A DNA stretch of 64,000 bases from contig NZ_PJCH01000010.1 of the NCBI RefSeq assembly GCF_002943565.1, positions 186,001 to 250,000 on the forward strand, in the 5' to 3' direction. This document shows positions 26,599 to 36,279 of this stretch, piece after piece (within the stretch, counting starts at the first letter, position 1; each line of letters opens with the position of its first letter). A program made the position numbers and the translations under genes. Under the pieces are notes generated by a model, which worked only from the letters and a program-made list of their open reading frames with translations, had not been told where the DNA came from and ran no database searches. Source of the stretch: Hyphococcus luteus (GTDB lineage: Bacteria > Pseudomonadota > Alphaproteobacteria > Caulobacterales > Parvularculaceae).

Positions 26599-29259
26599 AT
26601 GATAAAAACGAACTCGAAAAAATCCATCCTTATTGGCGCGGCGTCCGTCCTCGCGCTATTGCTGGCCAGCGCGCCGGCCTTTGCGGAAGACGCAAAACAA
26701 TTCGACATTGAGGAACAACCGCTGGCGAAAGCGCTGCTCGCCTTCAACGAACAATCGGGCCTCACCGTCGCGGCGCCGCGCAATCTTGTCGAGGGAAAAA
26801 CCGCGCTCGCAGTCCATGGTGAAATGGAGCCCGGCGCGGCGCTTGAAAAACTCCTTGCGGATACCGGACTGAAATCAACCGAACTGCCAAATGGCGCCTA
26901 CACGGTCACTCTTGCCATTGCCGAGGCGAACGAAGCCCGGTCCTTTCGCGTGGCTCAGCTGGGTCAGGAAGATGCTGGGACTGTAGAAACGGTCGACCGC
27001 AACCGCCGCGACGAAGAAAAAGACGAGATCGTCGTCACGGGAACGAACATCCGCGGCGCGGCGCCGGTGGGCTCGCAATTGCTGACCTTCGACAGAGCGA
27101 GCATCGAGGCCACTGGTCTTGCGACCATGCCGGAGTTTTTGGAAACGCTGCCGCAAAATTTTGGTCTCGTCGGGGTGGACGGATCCCCCGGCGGCGGCGC
27201 CGGCCTGCCCAACGCATTCGCAAACCAGAATGGCGGCTCATCCTTGAATTTGCGCGGGCTCGGGCAGGGAACGACTTTGACGCTCCTCAACGGCCGGCGC
27301 ATGGCGCTCGGGTTCCAGGGAACAGCAGTCGATGTTTCCGCGATCCCCCTGACGGCCATTGAACGGGTCGAAGTTCTGACGGACGGCGCCTCGGCCATCT
27401 ACGGCTCTGATGCGATCGGAGGCGTCGTCAATTTTGTTCTGCGCGACGATTTTGAAGGCGCCGAAACGACCTTCCGCTACGGTCGCGCGAGTGATGTTGA
27501 CGAGTACAGGGCGGCGCAGAGCCTCGGCGGCGCATGGGGGAGCGGACATGCGCTGGCGTCTTTCCAGTATTTCAGCCGCGACAATCTTGCGAGCGCAGAC
27601 CGGTCATTTTCCGGCGGCGCCGATTTGCGCGACCTTCTCCCCGAAGACGAGCAATATTCCGCCGTGCTCGCTGGCGCCCAGGATGTCGGTGATGCTGCAG
27701 AGTTTTTCTTCGACGGTTATTGGTCGGAACGCAATACGCACAGTGAGGGCCTGTCTCTTACGCAATGGGTGACGGATGGAAAGGACCGGAAGCTTAATCT
27801 GTCCGGTGGCTTGCGTTTCGATCTTTTCAGTGACTGGAAGCTGGAAACCGCCGGTTCTTACGGGCGGTCGAAAACGGGCCTCAATGTCGATGCTGTCTTC
27901 TCCGGTTTTCCCTACGAGCAGGAAATCACCTCGGTGTTTGAGGTCTATGCTGCAAACGCCAAAGCGGACGGCTCCCTGTTTGAATTGCCAGGCGGCGCCG
28001 CAAGGCTGGCGCTCGGCGGCGCCTGGCGCCATGAGTCGCTCGATATCGTCACCATGCAGGCGCTGGCGGGCGTTTCATATCCCGCGACCGGCGCGGCGGA
28101 TGAGCAGGATGTCTACTCTGCATTTTTCGAGACTTACATCCCGCTGATCGGCGAAAACAATGGCACAGCTCTCGTCCAGAGCCTGGAACTGTCAGTTGCC
28201 GGACGTTATGACGACTACTCTACCTTCGGATCGTCATTTGATCCCAAGGTGGGCTTTTCCTTGACGAGCTTTGACGGCTTCACCCTTCGCGGCTCTTATG
28301 GAACGTCATACAAAGCGCCAAACTTACGCGACTATACGGCTGCGCTTAACTCCGCGACGGCGTCTGAAATCGCCGATCCCCTGTCGCCGCTGGATATGAT
28401 CACGATCCTGCGCCTCAATGGAACGATTGTCGATTTCGAGCCGCAAAAGGCTGAAACCTGGACGATTGGTTTCGATTATTCACCTGGCTTTGCGGAAGGA
28501 TTATTCCTCTCAGCTAATTACTACAATATCAGCTTCAAGGACCGGATCGCCTTTCCGCCGAGTTCTTCAAGTACAATACTGGCTGACGCGACCGCTTTTG
28601 CAGACATCATCACTGCCGCGCCGGCGGCTGCGGAAGTTGCAGCGGCGATCGCCATCGGCGAGTTGGGGCAGGGCTTTTTCGATCAGACGCCGTTGATGAA
28701 CTTCACCGCCGCTGACGCCGACTATATTATTGACGGCCGACAGCGAAATCTTGGCGTCACGGATACGGAAGGCGTGGACATCCGCGCAGGATACAATGTT
28801 GAAACGGACATCGGGCGTTTCAATGTCGATCTCAACGCGAACTACATCTTCAATCTGGAAAGCGCCGTGACCCGCCAGAGCTCGCGCTTCAACGAACTGG
28901 ATCGCATCTTTTACCCGACCGACTTTCGTATGCGCGCGTCGCTTGGCTACACAAGAAGCGCATTTTCAGGGGGCGTCTATGTCAATTATGTCCCATCTTA
29001 CATAGACGACCGCGATGCGGAAAACCGCCAGATCGACGCCTGGACCACAGTTGACGTTCGAGCTTCGCTCGAACTCGAAGCGCTTGCTGCAAATGCAGTG
29101 ACGCAAGGGCTGGAGCTGTCGCTAAGCGTGCGAAATCTGTTCGATGAAGAACCGCCGGCGGTGTTGCTTTGGAACGCCTTTGACGGGAGCGGCTACGATC
29201 CCGCCAACGCCGACCCGCTTGGCCGGCTTCTCGCGATTGAAATCCGGAAAACCTGGTAA
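26599..29259 (+). CDS. STN-containing TonB-dependent receptor, module 1
   Basis: An 886-residue outer-membrane receptor. Signal peptide: KSILIGAASVLALLLASAPAFA. The STN signalling domain follows (FDIEEQPLAKALLAFNEQSGLTVAA...GALEKLLADTGL pattern), then a plug (IVVTGTNIRGAAPVGSQ, LPQNFGLVG, LNLRGLGQGTTLTLLNGRR, ERVEVLTDGASAIYGSDAIGGVVNF) and a beta-barrel ending LLAIEIRKTW with a terminal aromatic. GGGAGGG lies nine bases before the ATG. The next gene, a lasso-type isopeptidase, starts on the last base of its stop codon, so receptor and peptidase are one unit. A lasso peptide is the likely ligand, by analogy with astexin-type clusters. Confidence 0.92.
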   Translation: MIKTNSKKSILIGAASVLALLLASAPAFAEDAKQFDIEEQPLAKALLAFNEQSGLTVAAPRNLVEGKTALAVHGEMEPGAALEKLLADTGLKSTELPNGAYTVTLAIAEANEARSFRVAQLGQEDAGTVETVDRNRRDEEKDEIVVTGTNIRGAAPVGSQLLTFDRASIEATGLATMPEFLETLPQNFGLVGVDGSPGGGAGLPNAFANQNGGSSLNLRGLGQGTTLTLLNGRRMALGFQGTAVDVSAIPLTAIERVEVLTDGASAIYGSDAIGGVVNFVLRDDFEGAETTFRYGRASDVDEYRAAQSLGGAWGSGHALASFQYFSRDNLASADRSFSGGADLRDLLPEDEQYSAVLAGAQDVGDAAEFFFDGYWSERNTHSEGLSLTQWVTDGKDRKLNLSGGLRFDLFSDWKLETAGSYGRSKTGLNVDAVFSGFPYEQEITSVFEVYAANAKADGSLFELPGGAARLALGGAWRHESLDIVTMQALAGVSYPATGAADEQDVYSAFFETYIPLIGENNGTALVQSLELSVAGRYDDYSTFGSSFDPKVGFSLTSFDGFTLRGSYGTSYKAPNLRDYTAALNSATASEIADPLSPLDMITILRLNGTIVDFEPQKAETWTIGFDYSPGFAEGLFLSANYYNISFKDRIAFPPSSSSTILADATAFADIITAAPAAAEVAAAIAIGELGQGFFDQTPLMNFTAADADYIIDGRQRNLGVTDTEGVDIRAGYNVETDIGRFNVDLNANYIFNLESAVTRQSSRFNELDRIFYPTDFRMRASLGYTRSAFSGGVYVNYVPSYIDDRDAENRQIDAWTTVDVRASLELEALAANAVTQGLELSLSVRNLFDEEPPAVLLWNAFDGSGYDPANADPLGRLLAIEIRKTW

Positions 29260-31520
29260 TGCCGTATTCGCGTTTCGCCGCCGCCGCAAAAGGAGCGGCG
29301 GCGGCGCTGCTGTCGTCAGGGATGGCGTTGTTGCTGTTCGCCTGTGCAAGCGCGCCGGATGCCGGCGCGATGCGCGGGCTGGCAAAAGCACCTGAATGCC
29401 TGCCACAGGCCGAGAAACCCGCCGCGAAAAGGAGCGGCGTGACGGCGAACGATCTGGCGAGCCTTTGCGATATCGTGACGTTCGTGCTTTCACCGGATGG
29501 CGCGCGCGCCGCCTATCTTGTTCGCCAAGCCGATCCAGCGGCGGACAGTTACACGCAAAGCTGGTATCTCGCCCGTCTGGACGGCGGGGCGGAGCCGGTA
29601 GTGCTAACCGGCGGCGGGGATGTTCAGCTCCGCGTGTTGCCGGATGGACGGCGCATCGGTGAATTCGAAAACCCTCAATCGGCATGGTCGAAGGACGGGC
29701 ATTGGTTCGTCTTCCTGCGAAGCGACGAAGGAAGGTCGCAATTGTGGCGGGCCAATCCCGATACCGGCGTTGAAGAGCGGTTGACGGATCACCCATCCGC
29801 AGATGTCGAAACCTTTCTTTGGTCTGGCGATGGCGAGAGCCTGATCTATACGCTGGGCCCCGACCGGAAGGTCCAGGCGGAGATTGAAGAGGCGGCCGCG
29901 AAAAGCGGCTGGCTCGTGGAGCCGGAGGCCATGCTCCACTATCAGGGCGGGATCAGGAAGATCGCTTCGCGTTGCGCCGGTTTCTCCCGCGCCAATCTCG
30001 ACAGCCTTTTTGCCTCATGCGCGGGTGAAAAATGGGTGCTGGACTGGCGCAGCCGTAGCTCAAGGCGACTGCGCGAAGGAGAGAGCGAAGAGGGGGACGA
30101 TGCCCGTCAAACGCCTTATCCATCATTGAAAGCGCGTGTCTATTCGGCTGATGGAGTGCGTTATATCGGTTTTGAAAACGCCGATCCTGAAACGTTTAAG
30201 GGTATCGCGCCGCCGCTTCGCCTGTTTGTCGCCAATGCCGAAAACGGCAAGAAGACATTGTGCAATCAGCCGCAATGCGCAGGCTTCACGTTGAAACAAG
30301 CCTGGTGGCGGGAAACAGCAAGCAGATCTGAAGTTGTCTTCTACGCGCTCGATGGGTCTGGTTATGGCACAGCATCGCTTTATGCATGGTCGCCATCTGA
30401 CGGCGCTTTAAGGACAGTATGGCGGAGCGACGAGGCGCGCCTCAGCGGCTGCGTTATGGCGAGGGCCAGATTAACTTGCCTGCATGAGAGCTGGACGAGG
30501 CCGCCTTATCTCGCGGCAGTCAGTCTCGAAACCGGCGATGCTACCACGATCGCCGATCCCAATGACGGTTGGCGGCGTTTCAAGTTCACCAGAATTGAAA
30601 AGCTGGTCTACAAGGACAATGCAGGAAACGAGACCCATGGGCATCTCGTTTACCCGGCGGACTATGCGCCCGGCGAACGCTATCCGCTCGTCATAACCCA
30701 ATATCGCAGCGGCGGCTTTTTGCGCGGCGCCGTCGGCGATGAACAGCCGATCTATGTCTATGCGCAAAACGGAATGTTTGTACTAAGCACAAATCTGCCC
30801 GACGATTTTGACATGCGCGCGCGCGTCAATGATCTTTGGGCGCTGCAAAACCGCGCATGGAGCGATACCTATGTCAAGGCGCGCGAAGTTACGGCGCTTG
30901 AAAACGCCGTCGATATTCTGGACGAACGTGGTCTGATCGATCCGAAGCGCGTCGGCATTACAGGGCTCAGCTATGGCGCAATGATCACCAGCGTGGCCTT
31001 GACGAAGTCAGATTATTTTGCGGCCGCTTCTGCGGCTACGAGTTTCCTGTCGCCGACGACATATTATCTCGCCAATTCTGAAGCGGAGCGCAAAAGTCAG
31101 CGCACTATTCTGGGTGGCGCGCCATTTAGCGACGCGATAACAAATTGGCGAAAGCATTCGCTCGGGCTGAATGCCGAGAAGGTCAACACGCCGTATCTCC
31201 TTCAATCGGCCGACAGCGAATATCTCTTCTCGGTGCAGAATTATCTGGACCTTCGCGCCGCAGGAAAGCCTGTGGAGATGATCGTTTATCCGGATGAGTA
31301 TCACGTCAAATGGCGTCCGGCGCATCGTCTTGCTGTTTATCGTCGTAACATTGACTGGTTCAATTTCTGGTTGAGAGGCGTTGAAGATGATGTTCCGGAA
31401 AAGGCGGTCCAATATGAACACTGGCGAAAAATGCGTGCCGAATTCCGCGCGCAGAAAACGAAACTGAAGCCGCGTTTTGGCTCTATTTCGGGTCTTCTGC
31501 CATGCAGTTCCGATAAGTAA
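29259..31520 (+). CDS. AtxE2-like lasso peptide isopeptidase (S9 family)
   Basis: A 753-residue periplasmic serine hydrolase expected to open the ring isopeptide bond of lasso peptides. The N-terminus has a lipoprotein-like signal (GMALLLFACASAPDAG). The propeller begins GVTANDLASLCDIVTFVLSP, DGARAAYLVRQADPAADSYTQ, a pattern typical of AtxE-type enzymes. The hydrolase domain carries the nucleophile Ser571 (GLSYGA) and catalytic-type His682 (YPDEYHVKW); the acid is probably in QSADSEYL. It shares one base with the receptor stop codon. No lasso synthesis genes are adjacent in this module, so its substrate may be an imported foreign lasso peptide or a product of the operons 13-25 kb away. Confidence 0.88.
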   Translation: MPYSRFAAAAKGAAAALLSSGMALLLFACASAPDAGAMRGLAKAPECLPQAEKPAAKRSGVTANDLASLCDIVTFVLSPDGARAAYLVRQADPAADSYTQSWYLARLDGGAEPVVLTGGGDVQLRVLPDGRRIGEFENPQSAWSKDGHWFVFLRSDEGRSQLWRANPDTGVEERLTDHPSADVETFLWSGDGESLIYTLGPDRKVQAEIEEAAAKSGWLVEPEAMLHYQGGIRKIASRCAGFSRANLDSLFASCAGEKWVLDWRSRSSRRLREGESEEGDDARQTPYPSLKARVYSADGVRYIGFENADPETFKGIAPPLRLFVANAENGKKTLCNQPQCAGFTLKQAWWRETASRSEVVFYALDGSGYGTASLYAWSPSDGALRTVWRSDEARLSGCVMARARLTCLHESWTRPPYLAAVSLETGDATTIADPNDGWRRFKFTRIEKLVYKDNAGNETHGHLVYPADYAPGERYPLVITQYRSGGFLRGAVGDEQPIYVYAQNGMFVLSTNLPDDFDMRARVNDLWALQNRAWSDTYVKAREVTALENAVDILDERGLIDPKRVGITGLSYGAMITSVALTKSDYFAAASAATSFLSPTTYYLANSEAERKSQRTILGGAPFSDAITNWRKHSLGLNAEKVNTPYLLQSADSEYLFSVQNYLDLRAAGKPVEMIVYPDEYHVKWRPAHRLAVYRRNIDWFNFWLRGVEDDVPEKAVQYEHWRKMRAEFRAQKTKLKPRFGSISGLLPCSSDK

Positions 31521-31706
31521 GACGATTGAAGACATGATTTTGCCGCAATAACCGAGCTAAGAATATATAAACACTGAGATGTTTGCCTAGGTGTCGCCGG
31601 CGGGCAACATCAGCCGTAATGGGAGTTGCCAGATTGCGCGCAAGAGCTTCTAATATTCTGCTATCAAGTGTTTCAATCGGCCTGGCGTTCTCTTCTGGCA
31701 AACGAG

Positions 31707-32270
31707 ATGAGCGACATAAACAAAAAAGAAGCAACGGAGAGTGTGTTGCTGCCGACCTCGGTACGCGCGCTTTTTGTCCGCTATCGCGCGGAACTCATGA
31801 CCTTTGCTCGGAGGCGCGTGGGCAAAGGTCCGCCAGAGCCGGAAGATTTGCTCCAACAAGCTTTTGCCAATTTCGCCGGTGTGGAGGACCCCGCATCCGT
31901 CAAAAATCCGCGGGCGTTTCTTTATCGCACTATCGCTAATCTCATCACGGATTACCGAAAAAGCAGCCACCATAATCAAAAGCTTGATGTGGATGATGCA
32001 GAACTCGAGGATTTGTTTCAGCATCATGATGAAATCAGTCCCGAAATCGTCTTACTCGATAGGGAGCGTTTTTTCCGGGTCGAGGCTGCAATACGCGCTT
32101 TGCCCCGTCGGCAGAGGCGTTTTCTACTCCTCAGCCGCCTTGAAGGGATGAGTTTAACGGAGATTGCGCGGCGCAATGGCGTCTCGATTTCGACCGCGAG
32201 ACGCGAAGTTGAGGCTGCGATCGGCGTTTGCCGTGAAGCCGTCCGCCAATTGATGACAAATGATGGATAA
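31707..32270 (+). CDS. FecI-type ECF sigma factor, receptor module 2
   Basis: About 187 residues from the ATG at 31707 (MSDINKKEATESV); the open frame extends to a TTG at 31626, which is less likely. Region 2: LFVRYRAELMTFARRRVGKGPPEPEDLLQQAFANFAGV; region 4: ALPRRQRRFLLLSRLEGMSLTEIARRNGVSISTARREVEAAI. It overlaps the fecR-like start by about 11 bases. It is similar in layout to module 1, so the two modules are probably related by an old duplication or parallel acquisition. Confidence 0.88.
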   Translation: MSDINKKEATESVLLPTSVRALFVRYRAELMTFARRRVGKGPPEPEDLLQQAFANFAGVEDPASVKNPRAFLYRTIANLITDYRKSSHHNQKLDVDDAELEDLFQHHDEISPEIVLLDRERFFRVEAAIRALPRRQRRFLLLSRLEGMSLTEIARRNGVSISTARREVEAAIGVCREAVRQLMTNDG

Positions 32271-33351
32271 CCAACGTCATAACGGACAGCCAGTCCGAGA
32301 GACCGTGATGCGAATCGGCGCAGAGGCCGACAGCTGGCATGCGCGAATCAATGAAGGGCCGCTAACCCCTGATGAAGCACGCGCCTTTAACGAATGGCTC
32401 GCTGCCGATCCGGAACACGAACGCCAATATCGCTGCGGGCAGATGGCGCTGCGCGAAGTTCTGCTAATGCGCGGTGAGCGCGATCTCGAGGACCTGATGC
32501 GTCCGACAGTTTATGAGCGCATAAACAGCGCGCTTTATGATGCGGGTCAATGGCTTCAGACTCAATCTGCTGGACGGATTGCTCGTGCTGGGTTCGTGAC
32601 TGCGGCTGTCAGTTCGATCCTGCTCGTTTCATTCTTTGCGGTTCAACTGGGGTTCGGTCCTGAACAAATGCGGATATCAGCACCTGCGTCGCCGGCAGAA
32701 CCGCTTTATGAGACGAAAATTGCAGAAATTCGCGACGTCACATTGTCGGACGGCAGCATCGTGACGCTAGGCGCCGCGTCAGGAGTCGACGTGCTGTTCA
32801 CGCAAAATGAACGGCGCGTCGTGCTATCCGAAGGCGAGGCGTTTTTTCAAGTTGAGAAGGATCCGGACCGGCCGTTCATCGTTGTCGCCGACAACATGCT
32901 GGTGCGGGTGTTGGGCACGAAATTCGATGTTAATCTCGGCGCCAAGGCCGTTGGAATTTCAGTTCTTGAAGGCCGCGTCGAGGTGATCCGGCCCGAAGGC
33001 GACAGTGGGGTCATGCGCGACAGCGACATAAAGCATGTGTTGACCGCAGGCCAGAAAGTCGCAGCTGCAAAGCAGGGGCGCGTCCAGCCTGTGGAGACTG
33101 TCGACGTGGAGAATGTCGCCGCATGGCGGCGCGGCGAGTTGGTCTGGGTCGATACGCCTGTGCGCGACATTATCGCCGATCTCAATCGATATTCGCCGTC
33201 GAAGATCGTCCTCGCTAATAGCGAAATCGGCGATCTCGGCTACACGCTCGCGCTCCAGGCTGACGATGTATCGCGCGGTGTCCGGCTGCTGGCGTCGTCG
33301 CTTGGCCTCGAAGCGAAAGAGCGCCCCAATGGCGATATTGTTCTGCGATAA
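32260..33351 (+). CDS. FecR-type anti-sigma/signal transducer, module 2
   Basis: A 363-residue FecR-like protein. N-terminal DUF4880-type segment WHARINEGPLTPDEARAFNEWLAADPEHERQYRCGQ; one membrane span around AGFVTAAVSSILLVSFFAVQL; the periplasmic FecR domain with VTLSDGSIVTLGAASGVDVLFTQNERRVVL, EGEAFFQVEKDPDRPFIV, VLGTKFDVNLG; C-terminal STN-like domain (WRRGELVWVDTPVRDIIADL). Two adjacent ATGs are possible starts (32260 and 32263). It is the middle gene of a sigma-FecR-receptor-peptidase series. Confidence 0.92.
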   Translation: MMDNQRHNGQPVRETVMRIGAEADSWHARINEGPLTPDEARAFNEWLAADPEHERQYRCGQMALREVLLMRGERDLEDLMRPTVYERINSALYDAGQWLQTQSAGRIARAGFVTAAVSSILLVSFFAVQLGFGPEQMRISAPASPAEPLYETKIAEIRDVTLSDGSIVTLGAASGVDVLFTQNERRVVLSEGEAFFQVEKDPDRPFIVVADNMLVRVLGTKFDVNLGAKAVGISVLEGRVEVIRPEGDSGVMRDSDIKHVLTAGQKVAAAKQGRVQPVETVDVENVAAWRRGELVWVDTPVRDIIADLNRYSPSKIVLANSEIGDLGYTLALQADDVSRGVRLLASSLGLEAKERPNGDIVLR

Positions 33352-33562
33352 TGGCCGCTTCCGTGAAGCGCTGGATCCGTACTTGTTTCGTGTTCTGAGT
33401 TGCATGGACACAACGCGATCGCGATTCGCGAAATTATTAACAAACTCTGCGGCAAATATTTTCTTTCGTTCGTCTCACTTTATGGAAGGCGGATTCAGGG
33501 CGATGGCGCCTAAGGGGATCGGGGGCCTTCAGTGATTGAACCATTGGAGAGACGAAAACATC

Positions 33563-36241
33563 ATGTCACGTAAAAGTAATTTATTCGCCGCGCGCCGCAT
33601 GCTCGGCGCCGCGTCTGCGCTCGCCATCCTTATGACCATCTCCGCACCGGTCTGCGCCGAGGAACAGGCGGCCCAATTCGACATTCCGTCTCAACCGCTT
33701 TCCGAAGCGCTAGCTGAGTTTTCGCGCCAGTCAAAGATTAATGTTGTTGCCCCGTCATCGCTCACTCGCGACAAGGTCTCGAACGCTGTTGTCGGCGAAA
33801 TGGAGCCGGAAAAGGCGCTTGAAACGCTTATTGGCGACGCTTCCTTCAGCATACGTACGGAAGATGACGGTTCACTCATCCTGGCGCAGGCAACAGCCGA
33901 TGCTCAGAAAGGTCGCCTTTTTCGCGTGGCTCAAACGGTTCCTCGAGAAGCTAGGGCTGTAGAAGATATCTCAAGTGAGCGAATTGAGAACCAGGAGACG
34001 CAGGACTCCGTAGTCGTGACCGGTACGCGGATTAAGGGCATCAAAGACCAGTTCTCACCCGTGACTCAAATCGGTAGAGAAGACATGGAGTTAGCCGGCA
34101 ATGAGACTATTGCGGATGTGCTAGATGATCTCCCCCAAAATTTCGGGGGCGGGATCGCTCAGGATGCTGCAACGTCTATTAATGGGCCCGGCGGAGCCAG
34201 CGTGAACTTGCGCGGCTTGGGTAATGAATCAACTCTTGTTCTGCTGAATGGCCGGCGGTTAGCGCCAGGCGGCCTGAGAGGTTCTTACGTAGATATTTCT
34301 TCGATCCCGTCGGCTGCTATCGATCGAATAGAAGTAATGTCAGACGGCGCCTCTGCAATCTATGGCTCTGATGCGGTCGCAGGTGTTGTTAACATTATCT
34401 TGCGTGATGATTTTAGCGGCGCCGAGAGTCGACTCAATCTCAGCACCTTAACGGAGGGCGGTGGAAATACGATCAAAGCTGGCCAAACTTTCGGATGGAG
34501 CGATGACCGGGCGCACGCTCTTGTTTCCTATGAATATTCTTCCGAAGATAATCTTGATGTAAAAGAAAAAGCGTTTTCCGAAAATACTCAGGGGCCGTAT
34601 TACCTATTGCCGTACAACCAAAAACATAGCGTATTCTCGTCTGGCGGCGCTAAACTAACAGATCGGATGCGCGTGGCGGCTGATGGATATTATAGTAAAA
34701 GAAAATCAAAATCCTTTGAAACCAGCGGGAGCGCTGCAGATACGCTATACTGGGAAGGAGATCTTGAGCAATACGGAGCCTCTGCTAGCATACATTTTGA
34801 TCTTACCGAGGAGTGGGCTGCCGATTTGTCTGGTGCTTATTCCTGGAACGGCCATACCACAGAAGCGCTGTATCGAATCCCAACATCGCTATTAGGGACC
34901 AGCGCCGATTCCAAGTCGGAAATTATTTCCGTGGATGGTTCCCTGGGCGGCCCGCTATTTAATCTGACAGACGAGGCTGTAAGGGTCGTCGTTGGAGGTC
35001 ATTTTCGAACAGAAGCAGCAGATCAACTATACTCCTACATATTGTCAGGCGGAAACCAGACAGCTCTTGACGTTGAGCAAAACAGAGACGTTTTTGCTTT
35101 TTTTGGAGAAATTTATGCGCCGCTTGTTTCTGAGGGAGACAGTGTACCCGGAATCAAGCGTTTAGCTGTTACCGCTGCTGTGAGGCGCGAAGATTACAAT
35201 GATGTGGGCTCATCTATTGATCCTAGAGTAGGGGCGGTCTGGTCTCCATTTGAAGGGCTTAGCGTCAGGGGTACTTGGGGGACTGCATTTCGCGCGCCCC
35301 GGCTCGAACAGCTTCGGGACATTTTGCAGGCGGCAATTCTGGGAGTTTATGTCGACCCAGAAACGCCTATGACCGAACAGGTGGCGCTTGTTCTTTCCGG
35401 GCAAACGTCGAACCTTAAACCAGAGCAGGCCGAAACATGGACAGTAGGAATGGATTTTTCGCCTACTTGGCTCGACGGGTTCAATTTTCGAGGCACATAC
35501 TTCGATATTGCTTACACGGGACGTATTGGAATTCCGTCTTCCCGGCTTAATGCAAGTTTTCAATTTACCGACTTTACAGGCATCCCGGTTGAAAATCTCA
35601 GCGTGGCGGACGTGCAGGGATACGTGAATTCTGCCGACCGGTTCATAAATTATGCGGACTATTTTCCGTCGCTAGGTTCATTAGTGATTGAAGATGTCGA
35701 GGTAATTCTAGACAGGCGCCCTCAAAACTTGAGTTCCGCTGACGTGGCGGGATTTGATCTGGAAGCGTCATATGACTTTTCATCGTCAGTTGGCGACGTG
35801 GCGGTTTTTGTTAATTCCACGATTTTGACTGCATATGAGCAACGTGTTTCTCCTTCGACGCCTTTGGATGATACGCTAGATACCTTTGCTAATCCGCTTG
35901 ATTTCAGGCTTAAGGGTGGCGTGCAATGGCGTACAAATCCTGTTACCGCGGCCGTTTATATCAATTATGCTGATGATTACTTGGACGACGAAGCATTGGA
36001 TGGCGGCGTCAAGGTCGGTTCATGGACAACAATGGATGCATCTGTCCGGGTAAGTCTCGGAGAGATGATGAAATCCAATTTTGCAAATGAAACGTATCTT
36101 ACCCTAAGTGCGTCGAACATCTTTGACAAAGCTCCTCCAATGATTGGCGGCCGCCCGCCCTTGAGCGGCGTCATTTATGATCGCGCCAATGCGGATCCGT
36201 CAGGACGAAGAATAGGGTTGCTGTTAACAAAGCGCTGGTAA
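33563..36241 (+). CDS. STN-containing TonB-dependent receptor, module 2
   Basis: About 892 residues from the ATG at 33563, which has GGAGAGACG upstream and begins the signal peptide (MLGAASALAILMTISAPVCA). An upstream ATG at 33536 would add nine residues. STN domain: FDIPSQPLSEALAEFSRQSK. Plug: VVVTGTRIKGIKDQFSPV, LPQNFGGGIAQD, VNLRGLGNESTLVLLNGRR, RIEVMSDGASAIYGSDAVAG. The barrel ends in RIGLLLTKRW. The 3' part is visibly more AT-rich than the neighbouring receptor genes, which suggests a different origin. The ligand is unknown; the linked peptidase suggests a peptide. Confidence 0.9.
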   Translation: MSRKSNLFAARRMLGAASALAILMTISAPVCAEEQAAQFDIPSQPLSEALAEFSRQSKINVVAPSSLTRDKVSNAVVGEMEPEKALETLIGDASFSIRTEDDGSLILAQATADAQKGRLFRVAQTVPREARAVEDISSERIENQETQDSVVVTGTRIKGIKDQFSPVTQIGREDMELAGNETIADVLDDLPQNFGGGIAQDAATSINGPGGASVNLRGLGNESTLVLLNGRRLAPGGLRGSYVDISSIPSAAIDRIEVMSDGASAIYGSDAVAGVVNIILRDDFSGAESRLNLSTLTEGGGNTIKAGQTFGWSDDRAHALVSYEYSSEDNLDVKEKAFSENTQGPYYLLPYNQKHSVFSSGGAKLTDRMRVAADGYYSKRKSKSFETSGSAADTLYWEGDLEQYGASASIHFDLTEEWAADLSGAYSWNGHTTEALYRIPTSLLGTSADSKSEIISVDGSLGGPLFNLTDEAVRVVVGGHFRTEAADQLYSYILSGGNQTALDVEQNRDVFAFFGEIYAPLVSEGDSVPGIKRLAVTAAVRREDYNDVGSSIDPRVGAVWSPFEGLSVRGTWGTAFRAPRLEQLRDILQAAILGVYVDPETPMTEQVALVLSGQTSNLKPEQAETWTVGMDFSPTWLDGFNFRGTYFDIAYTGRIGIPSSRLNASFQFTDFTGIPVENLSVADVQGYVNSADRFINYADYFPSLGSLVIEDVEVILDRRPQNLSSADVAGFDLEASYDFSSSVGDVAVFVNSTILTAYEQRVSPSTPLDDTLDTFANPLDFRLKGGVQWRTNPVTAAVYINYADDYLDDEALDGGVKVGSWTTMDASVRVSLGEMMKSNFANETYLTLSASNIFDKAPPMIGGRPPLSGVIYDRANADPSGRRIGLLLTKRW

Positions 36242-36279
36242 CGGCGATCCCTGCATTAAGAGGGCGGTTCAGATACGGA

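Noticed and set aside
31483-31734. Minus-strand 83-codon frame between modules 1 and 2, considered as a lasso precursor or small protein
   Set aside because: No LGKA-type leader, no Thr-x-Gly cleavage pattern with a correctly placed Asp/Glu, and it overlaps real coding sequence of the flanking genes.
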